From JAUNSR01 sp036655355 (GTDB lineage: Bacteria > Bacteroidota > Bacteroidia > Bacteroidales > JAUNSR01): a DNA stretch of 64,000 nucleotides. The DNA is taken from positions 62,001-126,000 of the forward strand of contig JAVVQG010000012.1 of the NCBI GenBank assembly GCA_036655355.1. Direction: 5' to 3'. The position numbers were made by a program, and so were the translations under genes. Below, piece by piece: positions 35,223-42,503 of this stretch. The notes under the pieces were generated by a model. The model searched no databases. It saw only the letters and a list, made by a program, of their open reading frames with translations, and had not been told where the DNA came from. Every line of letters starts with the position of its first letter. Position 1 is the stretch's first letter.

Positions 35223-35975
35223 ATGATGAAAAAGATAGTATCAACCCTTTTTTCACTGCTGTTGTGTATGGCGATTTTTGCTCAGTCCGATTTATTGAAA
35301 CAGGCTGACCAGGCATATTCGCAGGGTGATTTTAAGAAAGCGGCCGCTTTATATCAGGAAGTTGCCTCTACGGAAGGTGTCTCCTCCGATTTGTATTACA
35401 ATTTGGGAAATGCCTATTTTAAAGAGCGTGCTTATCCCGAATCGATCCTTAATTATGAACGGGCTCTTTTGCTGAATCCGGGGAATGGTGATGCGAAGTT
35501 TAATCTTCAGTTGGCCAAGATGCAGATTACCGATAAGATCGAGCCGATCGGACATTTCTTTTTGACCGATTGGTTTAATGCCGTCAGGGATCTTAAAAGC
35601 AGCAATTTCTGGGCGACATGGGGTGTGATCGCATTCATATTAACGATTGCCGCTCTTTTCCTATATGTTTTCTCAAGAAAGATGATCCTTCGCAAAGTGG
35701 GATTTTTTGGAGGTGCTTTTTTGCTTGTAGTATGCATATTTAGTAATATATTTGCTGCGAGTCAGAAAGAGAAACTTGAACTTCGGGAACATGCCATCGT
35801 TTTTACGCCAACGGTTACTGTAAAGAGTTCACCTGCGGAGAGTGGAACAGATCTTTTTGTAATTCATGAAGGAACAAAGGTAAAGGTTAAAAGTACCCTT
35901 GCCGGTTGGTCTGAGATTGAATTGGAAGATGGAAATCTGGGATGGTTGCCAAGTGGAGATATAGAGGTGATTTAA
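35223..35975 (+). CDS. batE: BatE, TPR and SH3-like domain protein
   Basis: The 250-aa protein has a signal peptide (about 1-20), TPR repeats (about 21-95), two TM helices (about 135-152 and 160-178) and a C-terminal bacterial SH3-like domain (about 190-250: VTVKSSPAESGTDLFVIHEG, ending LGWLPSGDIEVI). This domain order is the BatE plan. It is the last gene of the operon, closed by a terminator 17 bases later. Confidence 0.9.
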   Translation: MMKKIVSTLFSLLLCMAIFAQSDLLKQADQAYSQGDFKKAAALYQEVASTEGVSSDLYYNLGNAYFKERAYPESILNYERALLLNPGNGDAKFNLQLAKMQITDKIEPIGHFFLTDWFNAVRDLKSSNFWATWGVIAFILTIAALFLYVFSRKMILRKVGFFGGAFLLVVCIFSNIFAASQKEKLELREHAIVFTPTVTVKSSPAESGTDLFVIHEGTKVKVKSTLAGWSEIELEDGNLGWLPSGDIEVI

Positions 35976-35992
35976 TAATCTATAGCTAGTTA

Positions 35993-36030
35993 AAATAAGA
36001 GATGGGGGACTCCGCATCTCTTATTTTTTT
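35993..36030 (+). terminator. terminator of the bat operon
   Basis: Arms AAATAAGAGATG (35993-36004) and CATCTCTTATTT (36015-36026) with a ten-base loop and a T-run. Confidence 0.9.
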
Positions 36031-36072
36031 GCTCTTTTTAGAACAGATAATACGAATAACCAATATAAACGG

Positions 36073-36762
36073 ATGGGAATGATTGAATACTTTGATGCGC
36101 TGGATAAGAATCTTTTGTTATTATTGAACGGAAGCGGTAATCAATACTGGGATAATTTCATGTGGTTGTTTACCGGAAAGTTGTTGTGGGTTCCGGCTGC
36201 TTTGGGGTTCATTTATTCATTTCTTCGCAAGGGTTGGCGCGAAGGCTTGATGGTGCTGCTCTTTATCGTAGTGGTCATTACGTTGTGCGATCAAATCTCT
36301 TCGGGGTTTTTCAAACCATTCTTTGAGCGCTTGCGTCCCGGACACCAGCCCGTTTATCAGGATATGCTCACGTTTGTGAACAATTATCGCGGTGGAAAAT
36401 ACGGTTTTGTGTCGAGTCATGCTGCCAACAGCTTCGGCTTCGCGGTATTCACCTCGTTGCTGTTTAAACGTCGTTTATTCACGTTGAGCGTACTCTCTTG
36501 GGCTGTGATAAATACCTATTCGCGTTTGTATCTGGGAGTGCATTTCCCGGGTGATGTGCTGGTAGGGGGGATGATTGGAGTAATCGTGGCCTATCTGCTC
36601 TATCAGTTGTATGATGTCATGCATCGCATGTTGTTTGAACGATTTCGATTATCGCGTCCTACGGATCCTTATAAAGGTGAAATACCATGGGTTCCTCAGA
36701 CGATTCTATGGATAACGGTTTTGGGATTGGCGATTGCCTCTCCTTTCATAACAATCGGTTGA
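36073..36762 (+). CDS. PAP2 superfamily membrane phosphatase
   Basis: The 229-aa membrane protein carries the three PAP2 motifs: K81-x6-R88-P89 (KPFFERLRP), S114-S115-H116 (FVSSHAANS) and S150-R151-x5-H157-x3-D161 (SRLYLGVHFPGD). Several TM helices surround them. Such enzymes dephosphorylate undecaprenyl pyrophosphate, phosphatidate or, in Bacteroidales, lipid A 1-phosphate; the substrate cannot be told from sequence. Monocistronic, with a strong bidirectional hairpin downstream. Confidence 0.9.
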   Translation: MGMIEYFDALDKNLLLLLNGSGNQYWDNFMWLFTGKLLWVPAALGFIYSFLRKGWREGLMVLLFIVVVITLCDQISSGFFKPFFERLRPGHQPVYQDMLTFVNNYRGGKYGFVSSHAANSFGFAVFTSLLFKRRLFTLSVLSWAVINTYSRLYLGVHFPGDVLVGGMIGVIVAYLLYQLYDVMHRMLFERFRLSRPTDPYKGEIPWVPQTILWITVLGLAIASPFITIG

Positions 36763-36779
36763 TTCTGAATTTCAGTATT

Positions 36780-36839
36780 AAAACAGCGACAGCTGTCACC
36801 ATTCCTGCCAATAGGAACAGTGACAGCTGTCGCTGTTTT
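36780..36839. terminator. bidirectional terminator with 20-bp arms and nested palindrome
   Basis: Perfect 20-base arms at 36780-36799 and 36820-36839, with an additional TTCC/GGAA pairing in the loop. Each arm contains the palindrome GACAGCTGTC, so each could also self-pair. AAAA on one side and TTTT on the other suit termination of both the PAP2 gene and the fimbrillin gene. Confidence 0.85.
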
Positions 36840-36886
36840 GTTACGGCGTGCTTAAGTCACCGCATCGCGTTTACAAGTCAATTCAT

Positions 36887-37816
36887 TTATTGTACTACAA
36901 TGTTTCCGTTGTCAGGTAAACTACCGACTCCCCATGGTGTTACCGATCCGGTGATTGATGCAGATGTGGAGTTAAGGTTTACGTAATAACTGTAATATAA
37001 TCCCGGTAAATAGAGCTGTGTAGCCGGAATGACGTAGGTGAAAACTTTTCCGTTGCTGAGGGTGAATGTGACGGTTGAATTACTGCCATTGCCTCCCGGA
37101 AGGAAGATTCCTTCAAAATTTGCCGCGTTATTAGATGGGTAATATTGTCCCGGCAGCGGTATGTTCTGTGTTTTACTTCCCATCGCGGTAAGCGTATCCT
37201 TACTTAAATCGAATTGAGCTGTCGTAGCCACGTTATTTATCTGTACGCTCATCGACTGAAGTTCATCAGCCGTTAAGCCGGCTCCTGCTTCAATATAGAA
37301 ATTAATGTAACTCAAAACATGTTTGAATACCAACGATACATTCGCATCAATCTGGCTAGAAGCGTTGTTCGAGTAGAGAATATCGAGTTTGGGAATCAAT
37401 GAAATCGGTACCTGGTCGGCGATATCGATCGGAATCAGGTAATTCGTTGCGAAACTCGTTACGGCCGGATAGTAGGCGATGAATGCGGCAGATCCCCCTA
37501 CCGGGAAATAAATCGTATCTTGACCTGCAGGCGTAAACAATGCTTGTACATTGGTTGCCACTGCCTTGTAGAGGTAATTGGATACCTTATCCTTGATGGT
37601 GGTTTCGGCGAGAGTCGCACCCGGATCGGTCATGAAGATACCGATGGAGTCATTTATAATGAAGCTTGCACCATAAACCTTGGTCGGCAGCATCTGAATG
37701 CCTGAAAAATTAATTGGAACTCGATCGCCCGTTCTCATCACAGGTTCCTCCTCATTGCAGCCGGAATAAATAAAGAGCGTACCGACTGCCAATAATAAAC
37801 TGAGTAATTTTTTCAT
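36887..37816 (-). CDS. fimbrillin family lipoprotein
   Basis: The 309-aa protein has a lipoprotein signal ending at Cys20 (FIYSGC), followed by NEEE, an acidic stretch like the export signal that sends Bacteroidota lipoproteins to the cell surface. The rest has the two-domain beta-sandwich look of fimbrillin/FimA-Mfa-like proteins, with INFSGIQ near the start, SLVFKHVLSYINFYI in the middle and a C-terminal WGVG segment typical of the family. No other fimbrial gene is adjacent, so it may be a minor tip protein or a stand-alone adhesin. Confidence 0.8.
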   Translation of the reverse strand: MKKLLSLLLAVGTLFIYSGCNEEEPVMRTGDRVPINFSGIQMLPTKVYGASFIINDSIGIFMTDPGATLAETTIKDKVSNYLYKAVATNVQALFTPAGQDTIYFPVGGSAAFIAYYPAVTSFATNYLIPIDIADQVPISLIPKLDILYSNNASSQIDANVSLVFKHVLSYINFYIEAGAGLTADELQSMSVQINNVATTAQFDLSKDTLTAMGSKTQNIPLPGQYYPSNNAANFEGIFLPGGNGSNSTVTFTLSNGKVFTYVIPATQLYLPGLYYSYYVNLNSTSASITGSVTPWGVGSLPDNGNIVVQ

Positions 37817-38073
37817 AGTCGTAAACGATTATAGTTGATTATAAGATTCGTTCAATTGTTTTTGTTTATCTGTATATAGAATCATTAATACCCTAAAATC
37901 GTTTTCTAAAGGCTGCTGATTTATGAAAAAATAACAAGGGTAAATTATTAATGTGTTACGAAGCATTTTCGGAAATAAAAGGGAGATATAATTTGGAATA
38001 GAGAGATTAATAGTATAAATTTAAAGTAAGATAAAGCTATACATATAGTGTAACCTTTAAAACAATTACCGCC

Positions 38074-38340
38074 ATGACAAAGACTATAACATTCAACGAA
38101 CTACGTAGAATTAAGGAGATGCTTCCTGAAGGGTCAATTCACAGAATTGCGGATGAGTTGAATACGACGGTCCAAACCGTTCGTAACTATTTTGGAGGGA
38201 GTAATTACAGTACGGGTAACAATTGCGGTTTACATATAGAACCGGGCCCGGACGGAGGTATTGTCGTTCTTGACGATACGACAATTCTGGAGATGGCTGA
38301 GCGTATCCTGGAGGAAACCGGACGAAAAGTGGAAGCCTAA
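38074..38340 (+). CDS. 88-aa conserved putative DNA-binding protein
   Basis: The small protein looks like a helix-turn-helix: ITFNELRRIKEMLPEGSIHRIADEL then TTVQTVRNYFGGSNY, with the recognition helix likely TVQTVRNYF. A conserved second part reads HIEPGPDGGIVVLDDTTILEMAERIL. I recall very similar short proteins across Bacteroidales without known function. It stands alone between a 257-bp upstream spacer and a terminator. A role as a regulator or nucleoid-associated protein is possible. Confidence 0.75.
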   Translation: MTKTITFNELRRIKEMLPEGSIHRIADELNTTVQTVRNYFGGSNYSTGNNCGLHIEPGPDGGIVVLDDTTILEMAERILEETGRKVEA

Positions 38341-38361
38341 GCAGAAAAAAGAATAGATTAG

Positions 38362-38399
38362 AACCCCGGGATGGCAAACGTTGTTTCCGGGGTTTTTTT
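38362..38399 (+). terminator. hairpin between the 88-aa gene and the Usp gene
   Basis: Arms AACCCCGG (38362-38369) and CCGGGGTT (38387-38394) with seven T. It ends 18 bases before the next start codon, so it is either a terminator for the small gene or an attenuator for the Usp gene. Confidence 0.8.
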
Positions 38400-38416
38400 G
38401 TAATAAACCACCTTAT

Positions 38417-39538
38417 ATGAAACACGATGAAAAGCTGGTGTTGTTGACTACGCAACCCACAGAGAAAGCTCAACTTATTAAAAATCTGCTCGAGCAGGAG
38501 GGTATTATCGTCTCGCTTCAGAATATCCCGCTGATGCAACCCTTTATGACGGGAATCGTAAAGGTCAAGTTGGCCGCAAAGGATAAGGCTGCAGCGGTTG
38601 AGGTATTGAATCGCCATCCGGAGTTCAAAGAGAATATAGAGCCGGATAACGAGGCTGCCCGTACGAAAGCGAAGATTCTTGTTCCGATTGATTTTTCCGA
38701 TTATTCAAAAAGAGCCACGACATTCGCTTTTAATATGGCGAAGGCAAGTGGAGCTACCGTGACGCTTTTGCATGCCTATTTTACGCCATTCTTTCCCGGT
38801 ACTTTCCCCGATTCGGATACTTTTGGATCGGAGATTCAGGAAGAGGAGGCTTCCAGAGAGATTCAAGATCGGATTCAGAAAGCAGCCGATAAGTTCAGTG
38901 GTAATATCCGCACTCGGATACTGGCGGGCGAGTTGCCGGATATCCCTTTTGAATTCATCATAACACAGGGTATTCCGGAAGAGGAGATACATCGCTGGTC
39001 AAAACAATACAAACCCGTAATGATCGTGATGGGAACACGCGGTAAGAACCAGAAGGAGGTTGATCTGATAGGAAGTGTTACCGCTGAGGTAATTGATTCG
39101 AGCCATGTGCCCGTATTTGCAATCCCTGAGAATACAGACGTAAAGTCGGCCGCCGATATTAAGCGAATCGCTTTTGTTACTAATTTCGATCAGCGTGATC
39201 TCTTCGGTTTTAAAGAATTGATGGATTTACCCGGGTTTAATGATAAGAAAGTGAGTTTCCTTTACCTGGTGGAGAAAAAACAAGAGCCCGATCCAAAGAA
39301 GATGCAGGGAATAAAAGATTATTTCGAGAAGAATTACGCCGGATTGGATATCTCTTATGGGATGGTGGAGGAGGAGCAACTGCTGAGTAAGACGGATGAA
39401 TTTATCCGAAAACACAACATTGATACGTTGGTGCTTACTACCCACAAACGCAATATATTTGCCCGTTTATTTAATCCTAGCATTGCTCATAAAGTCGTTT
39501 TCCATACCGATACGCCTTTATTGGTAATACGCAATTAA
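38417..39538 (+). CDS. DUF2007-Usp fusion: universal stress protein
   Basis: The 373-aa protein begins with a DUF2007-type domain (about 1-72: VLLTTQPTEKAQLIKNLLEQEGI), followed by two universal stress protein domains. The first (about 85-235) keeps an ATP-binding style motif, GTRGKNQKEVDLIGSVTAEVI; the second (about 245-373) is degenerate and has only THKRNIFARLFNPSIAHKV. The start at 38417 (MKHDEKLV) is used because the frame upstream runs through the terminator hairpin and has only a TTG. DUF2007 domains are proposed signal transducers. Ends 15 bases before the bidirectional terminator shared with the tRNA array. Confidence 0.85.
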   Translation: MKHDEKLVLLTTQPTEKAQLIKNLLEQEGIIVSLQNIPLMQPFMTGIVKVKLAAKDKAAAVEVLNRHPEFKENIEPDNEAARTKAKILVPIDFSDYSKRATTFAFNMAKASGATVTLLHAYFTPFFPGTFPDSDTFGSEIQEEEASREIQDRIQKAADKFSGNIRTRILAGELPDIPFEFIITQGIPEEEIHRWSKQYKPVMIVMGTRGKNQKEVDLIGSVTAEVIDSSHVPVFAIPENTDVKSAADIKRIAFVTNFDQRDLFGFKELMDLPGFNDKKVSFLYLVEKKQEPDPKKMQGIKDYFEKNYAGLDISYGMVEEEQLLSKTDEFIRKHNIDTLVLTTHKRNIFARLFNPSIAHKVVFHTDTPLLVIRN

Positions 39539-39553
39539 GAAAGGCTAGAAATG

Positions 39554-39590
39554 AAAAAAGCTTTCGAACAAACGTTCGAAAGCTTTTTTT
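39554..39590. terminator. bidirectional terminator between usp and the tRNA-Arg array
   Basis: Arms AAAAAAGCTTTCGAAC (39554-39569) and GTTCGAAAGCTTTTTT (39574-39589), 16 bp perfect, loop of four bases. The T-run serves usp on the plus strand and, through the A-run, the tRNA transcript on the minus strand. Confidence 0.9.
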
Positions 39591-39591
39591 G

Positions 39592-39644
39592 TGACCTCGA
39601 CAGGATTCAAACCTGTAACCTTCTGATCCGTAGTCAGATGCTCT
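39592..39644 (-). tRNA. tRNA-Arg(ACG), partial at assembly gap
   Basis: This is the 3' part (53 of 74 bases) of a tRNA identical over its length to the complete copies at 39827 and 39928. It contains the anticodon loop CTACGGA (anticodon ACG), T arm and acceptor 3' strand. The 5' part is lost in the run of N. It has no encoded CCA. Last gene of the array, next to the terminator. Confidence 0.9.
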
Positions 39645-39744
39645 NNNNNNNNNNNNNNNNNNNNNNNNNNNNNNNNNNNNNNNNNNNNNNNNNNNNNNNN
39701 NNNNNNNNNNNNNNNNNNNNNNNNNNNNNNNNNNNNNNNNNNNN
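39645..39744. other. assembly gap, 100 N
   Basis: A run of exactly 100 N, the conventional scaffold-gap placeholder. Both contig ends lie within the tRNA-Arg repeat and share 34 bases of repeat sequence, so the gap was caused by the tandem repeat and its true size is unknown. Confidence 0.98.
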
Positions 39745-39799
39745 ACCTGTAACCTTCTGATCCGTAGTCAGATGCTCTATTCAGTTGAGCTACGAAGCC
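39745..39799 (-). tRNA. tRNA-Arg(ACG), partial at assembly gap
   Basis: Fifty-five bases corresponding to the 5' part of the same tRNA (acceptor 5' strand, D arm, anticodon arm with ACG and part of the T arm). The 3' end is missing in the gap. Confidence 0.9.
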
Positions 39800-39826
39800 G
39801 TGCTCGGGAAGTGATTTTTCAATCTG

Positions 39827-39900
39827 TGACCTCGACAGGATTCAAACCTGTAACCTTCTGATCCGTAGTCAGATGCTCTATTCAGTTGAGCTACGAAGCC
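39827..39900 (-). tRNA. tRNA-Arg(ACG)
   Basis: Complete 74-base tRNA on the minus strand. Acceptor GGCTTCG pairs with CGAGGTC allowing G-T wobbles; anticodon stem TCTGA/TCAGA encloses the loop CTACGGA, anticodon ACG (A34 probably deaminated to inosine, reading CGU/CGC/CGA). Discriminator A, CCA not encoded. Separated from neighbours by an identical 27-base spacer, giving a 101-bp period. Confidence 0.96.
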
Positions 39901-39927
39901 GTGCTCGGGAAGTGATTTTTCAATCTG

Positions 39928-40001
39928 TGACCTCGACAGGATTCAAACCTGTAACCTTCTGATCCGTAGTCAGATGCTCTATTCAGTTGAGCTACGAAGC
40001 C
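39928..40001 (-). tRNA. tRNA-Arg(ACG), first of the array
   Basis: Complete 74-base copy, identical to 39827-39900. It is the promoter-proximal gene of the array: a strong TTG / TATCTTTG promoter lies 24 bases upstream. Confidence 0.96.
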
Positions 40002-40024
40002 ATATCGTTTTCCCGATTGCGTTG

Positions 40025-40053
40025 CAAAGATAGTGATAATTTTAATACTGCAA
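40025..40053 (-). promoter_or_regulatory. promoter of the tRNA-Arg array
   Basis: Minus-strand TTG (complement at 40051-40053), 18 bases, then TATCTTTG (40025-40032), an exact TAnnTTTG. The first tRNA starts 24 bases after it. Confidence 0.72.
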
Positions 40054-40147
40054 TACCCTCCGCAAATTAAAATTTGTCTGAAACCCCTTTGTAGAGCCTA
40101 ATTCGGCTTGTTTTCAGGTATATAAATGATATGCAAATAAAAGTTAA

Positions 40148-42478
40148 TTATATGAATTTCGGCAAATGAATCAAAAAACCGATGTTTAATCCCACATTCC
40201 AGCCTCTTTCCGCAGAGCTGTATCGGTTCAGAAAAAGGCCGAGTGAAGCGAACGAAAGGTTATAAACGATGGTGGCTTCTGCCATCCAAGCGGGACGGGA
40301 GAATGTGTTTCCGAAATAAGGTACGTTATCGGCTCCGCTGCGCACTTTCCGAATCGGAAGAAAACAATACGCCTCTGTTCTCAGATTAAGATTCGGCGAT
40401 AACGTTAGAATCGGAATAACTCCGCCCGCTACATATTGAAGGGAGTGAAACGACGGATTAAAGACAGTCATGCTATGGGGAGTGGGCGTAAAGCCCGGAG
40501 CCTGAATCATCGTAGCCGTATAGTTTTCGAAAAGACTTTTTGTTGAAGCTACCGCATTGAGTCGTGATCCAAGTACGAAATATTTATTGATTCTACAGTA
40601 TTTCTCGAATTCAAAGTCCAATTGGGCCCATGCTGTTTTACCTTCGGTCGTGATGTGGTATTCGCCTCTTTTGCCCCCTTCTTTATAGTATTTATTACCG
40701 AACGTATAACCGGCTTGAAGCATGAAACGGCTTCCTGAGATGGGATACATCCTGTAATCCAGCGAGTTTTGCTCTATCAATACGGATCCGCGACCAAGTT
40801 TATACCAACTTCGGTCTTGGTTATATTCTTTGAAATTTATATTATTGTTTTGGTAGTAGCGGTCAAAAAGGTAGCCGTAGCCAAAAGAAAAAACCGCCTT
40901 TGCTTTCGATCGGAACGGGAGTCCCAAACGGGCTTTTACATACGATTCACTTTGGGTAATGAACAAAGGCTCATCTTTGGAAGTGAATAATTTGTAGTTT
41001 TCATAGAAGCGACGTTCATGTAATACATACATGAATTTCAGATACATGGGAGCTTTGTTTTGTAAATCGAAGCGAGAGGAGAGCCACAACCCGCTATAGG
41101 TTTGGCCAAGTTGCCCTTTGAATTTTAAATTGAACGCGTAATTCCGGAAATTTTGGTAATCGAAACCCAAGAAAATTGCGTTGGCGTTCATGGAGGAGAT
41201 AAATCCTCCGATTGAGGCGCTCATGTTTTTCTCCATCTCCATCTCCAATTTGAGATCGTATCGCTTGGTATCACGGTTGAATTCAGAGGTGGGAGTGATG
41301 GCTGATATGTTATCGTCCGATAATAATTTATAGTATGTCAGTTTGAAGTCTTCTATATTTAGGGATCCGTTCCCACTTTTTTTAAACTCTTTGCGGATGT
41401 AGTTGTTTTGGATTTTAGTTCCTCCTTTTACCGATATTGAGTCGAAAATCAGTTCAGGAAGCTGACTCTTATAAACGGCCCTTCGCAAGGCAAGATCGTT
41501 CGGGTCGATGTAACGGGTGATTCGGGGTTTCAGTTTTTCTACGAATTCCAGCCCTTTTCCATATCCTACCAGAAATAATTCGTCGGCTTTATCAAAATCG
41601 AGCAATCCGATCTCTTTGAACCGGAAACGGATCATTTCGCCTTTCTCCTCCGGAATTGTGTAGTCGCTTTTCTGCATCACCATGTTTTCCAGTTGACTTA
41701 CGAGGTTTGTCTCCTCCGGTTTTCGCGGATTATCCGTTACGGCACTCCCGATGATTAGGTCCGGATTGAAATCGCGTTCCATCACGTCTACAGGGAAGTT
41801 ATTGTATATCCCTCCGTCATAAACAACGGTTTCGTTTATCTTGATCGGGAAGAAAACAAAAGGAAAGGTCATGGAAGCGCGTACAGCAGTGCCTAAATCT
41901 CCCGAGGAGAGAACCAACTCTTTTTTATTGTAAACGTCTGATGCGATGCATCGGAACGGTACAAAAAGCTGATCGAAGCTTTGATTGCATTGAGCCGTTG
42001 CAGGAGCATAAATACGTAGAAAAGTGTAATTCATCGGAGCCGGATTAATCAGGCTCTGGGGCAAAAGCTTCTGAAAACTGCGGATCGTATCCTTAAATCC
42101 GATTTTAAAATTGACGAATTCGGGAGTTGGATCCGGTTTTTTAAAGTAGAAGATGTATTTATTGGCGATTTTTCCCGTTTGAGCTTCTTTAAACTCTTCT
42201 GAAGCGATGATCTGTAACATCTCCGCCGGAGAATACCCCATCGCATAAAGTGAGCCAACCACGGCACCGATGGAAGTCCCGGTGATGTAGTCAATCGGAA
42301 TTCCGTTTTCCTCCAATGCTTGGATCACACCGATGTGAGCGATTCCTTTGGCCCCTCCGCCACTTAGAACCAGACCCACCCTTTGTGCGTTCACTTTTGG
42401 AGTGAAAAGAAGGAGTGCCAAGAAAAAAATGATTTCTCTTATTAATCTTCGGTTAGGAAAAGTGTTCATGTACATCAT
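40148..42478 (-). CDS. patatin-like phospholipase fused to an Omp85-type barrel
   Basis: The 776-aa protein has a signal peptide (about 12-31), a patatin domain with oxyanion motif SGGGAKG (39-45), nucleophile Ser69 in GTSIG (67-71) and Asp221 in DGGIYNNFPV, then a POTRA-like segment (about 340-420) and a C-terminal 16-strand-type surface-antigen barrel. This is the layout of PlpD-like type Vd autotransporter proteins and their Bacteroidota relatives, in which the lipase is exported or held at the outer membrane. It follows the TonB-dependent receptor gene by 25 bases and is probably in the same operon. Confidence 0.9.
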   Translation of the reverse strand: MMYMNTFPNRRLIREIIFFLALLLFTPKVNAQRVGLVLSGGGAKGIAHIGVIQALEENGIPIDYITGTSIGAVVGSLYAMGYSPAEMLQIIASEEFKEAQTGKIANKYIFYFKKPDPTPEFVNFKIGFKDTIRSFQKLLPQSLINPAPMNYTFLRIYAPATAQCNQSFDQLFVPFRCIASDVYNKKELVLSSGDLGTAVRASMTFPFVFFPIKINETVVYDGGIYNNFPVDVMERDFNPDLIIGSAVTDNPRKPEETNLVSQLENMVMQKSDYTIPEEKGEMIRFRFKEIGLLDFDKADELFLVGYGKGLEFVEKLKPRITRYIDPNDLALRRAVYKSQLPELIFDSISVKGGTKIQNNYIRKEFKKSGNGSLNIEDFKLTYYKLLSDDNISAITPTSEFNRDTKRYDLKLEMEMEKNMSASIGGFISSMNANAIFLGFDYQNFRNYAFNLKFKGQLGQTYSGLWLSSRFDLQNKAPMYLKFMYVLHERRFYENYKLFTSKDEPLFITQSESYVKARLGLPFRSKAKAVFSFGYGYLFDRYYQNNNINFKEYNQDRSWYKLGRGSVLIEQNSLDYRMYPISGSRFMLQAGYTFGNKYYKEGGKRGEYHITTEGKTAWAQLDFEFEKYCRINKYFVLGSRLNAVASTKSLFENYTATMIQAPGFTPTPHSMTVFNPSFHSLQYVAGGVIPILTLSPNLNLRTEAYCFLPIRKVRSGADNVPYFGNTFSRPAWMAEATIVYNLSFASLGLFLNRYSSAERGWNVGLNIGFLIHLPKFI

Positions 42479-42503
42479 CTATCAAAACCAATAAGTAAGA
42501 CTT

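Noticed and set aside
39551..39760. Plus-strand open frame crossing the N run
   Set aside because: It reads through a terminator, an antisense tRNA and undefined bases; not a protein gene.
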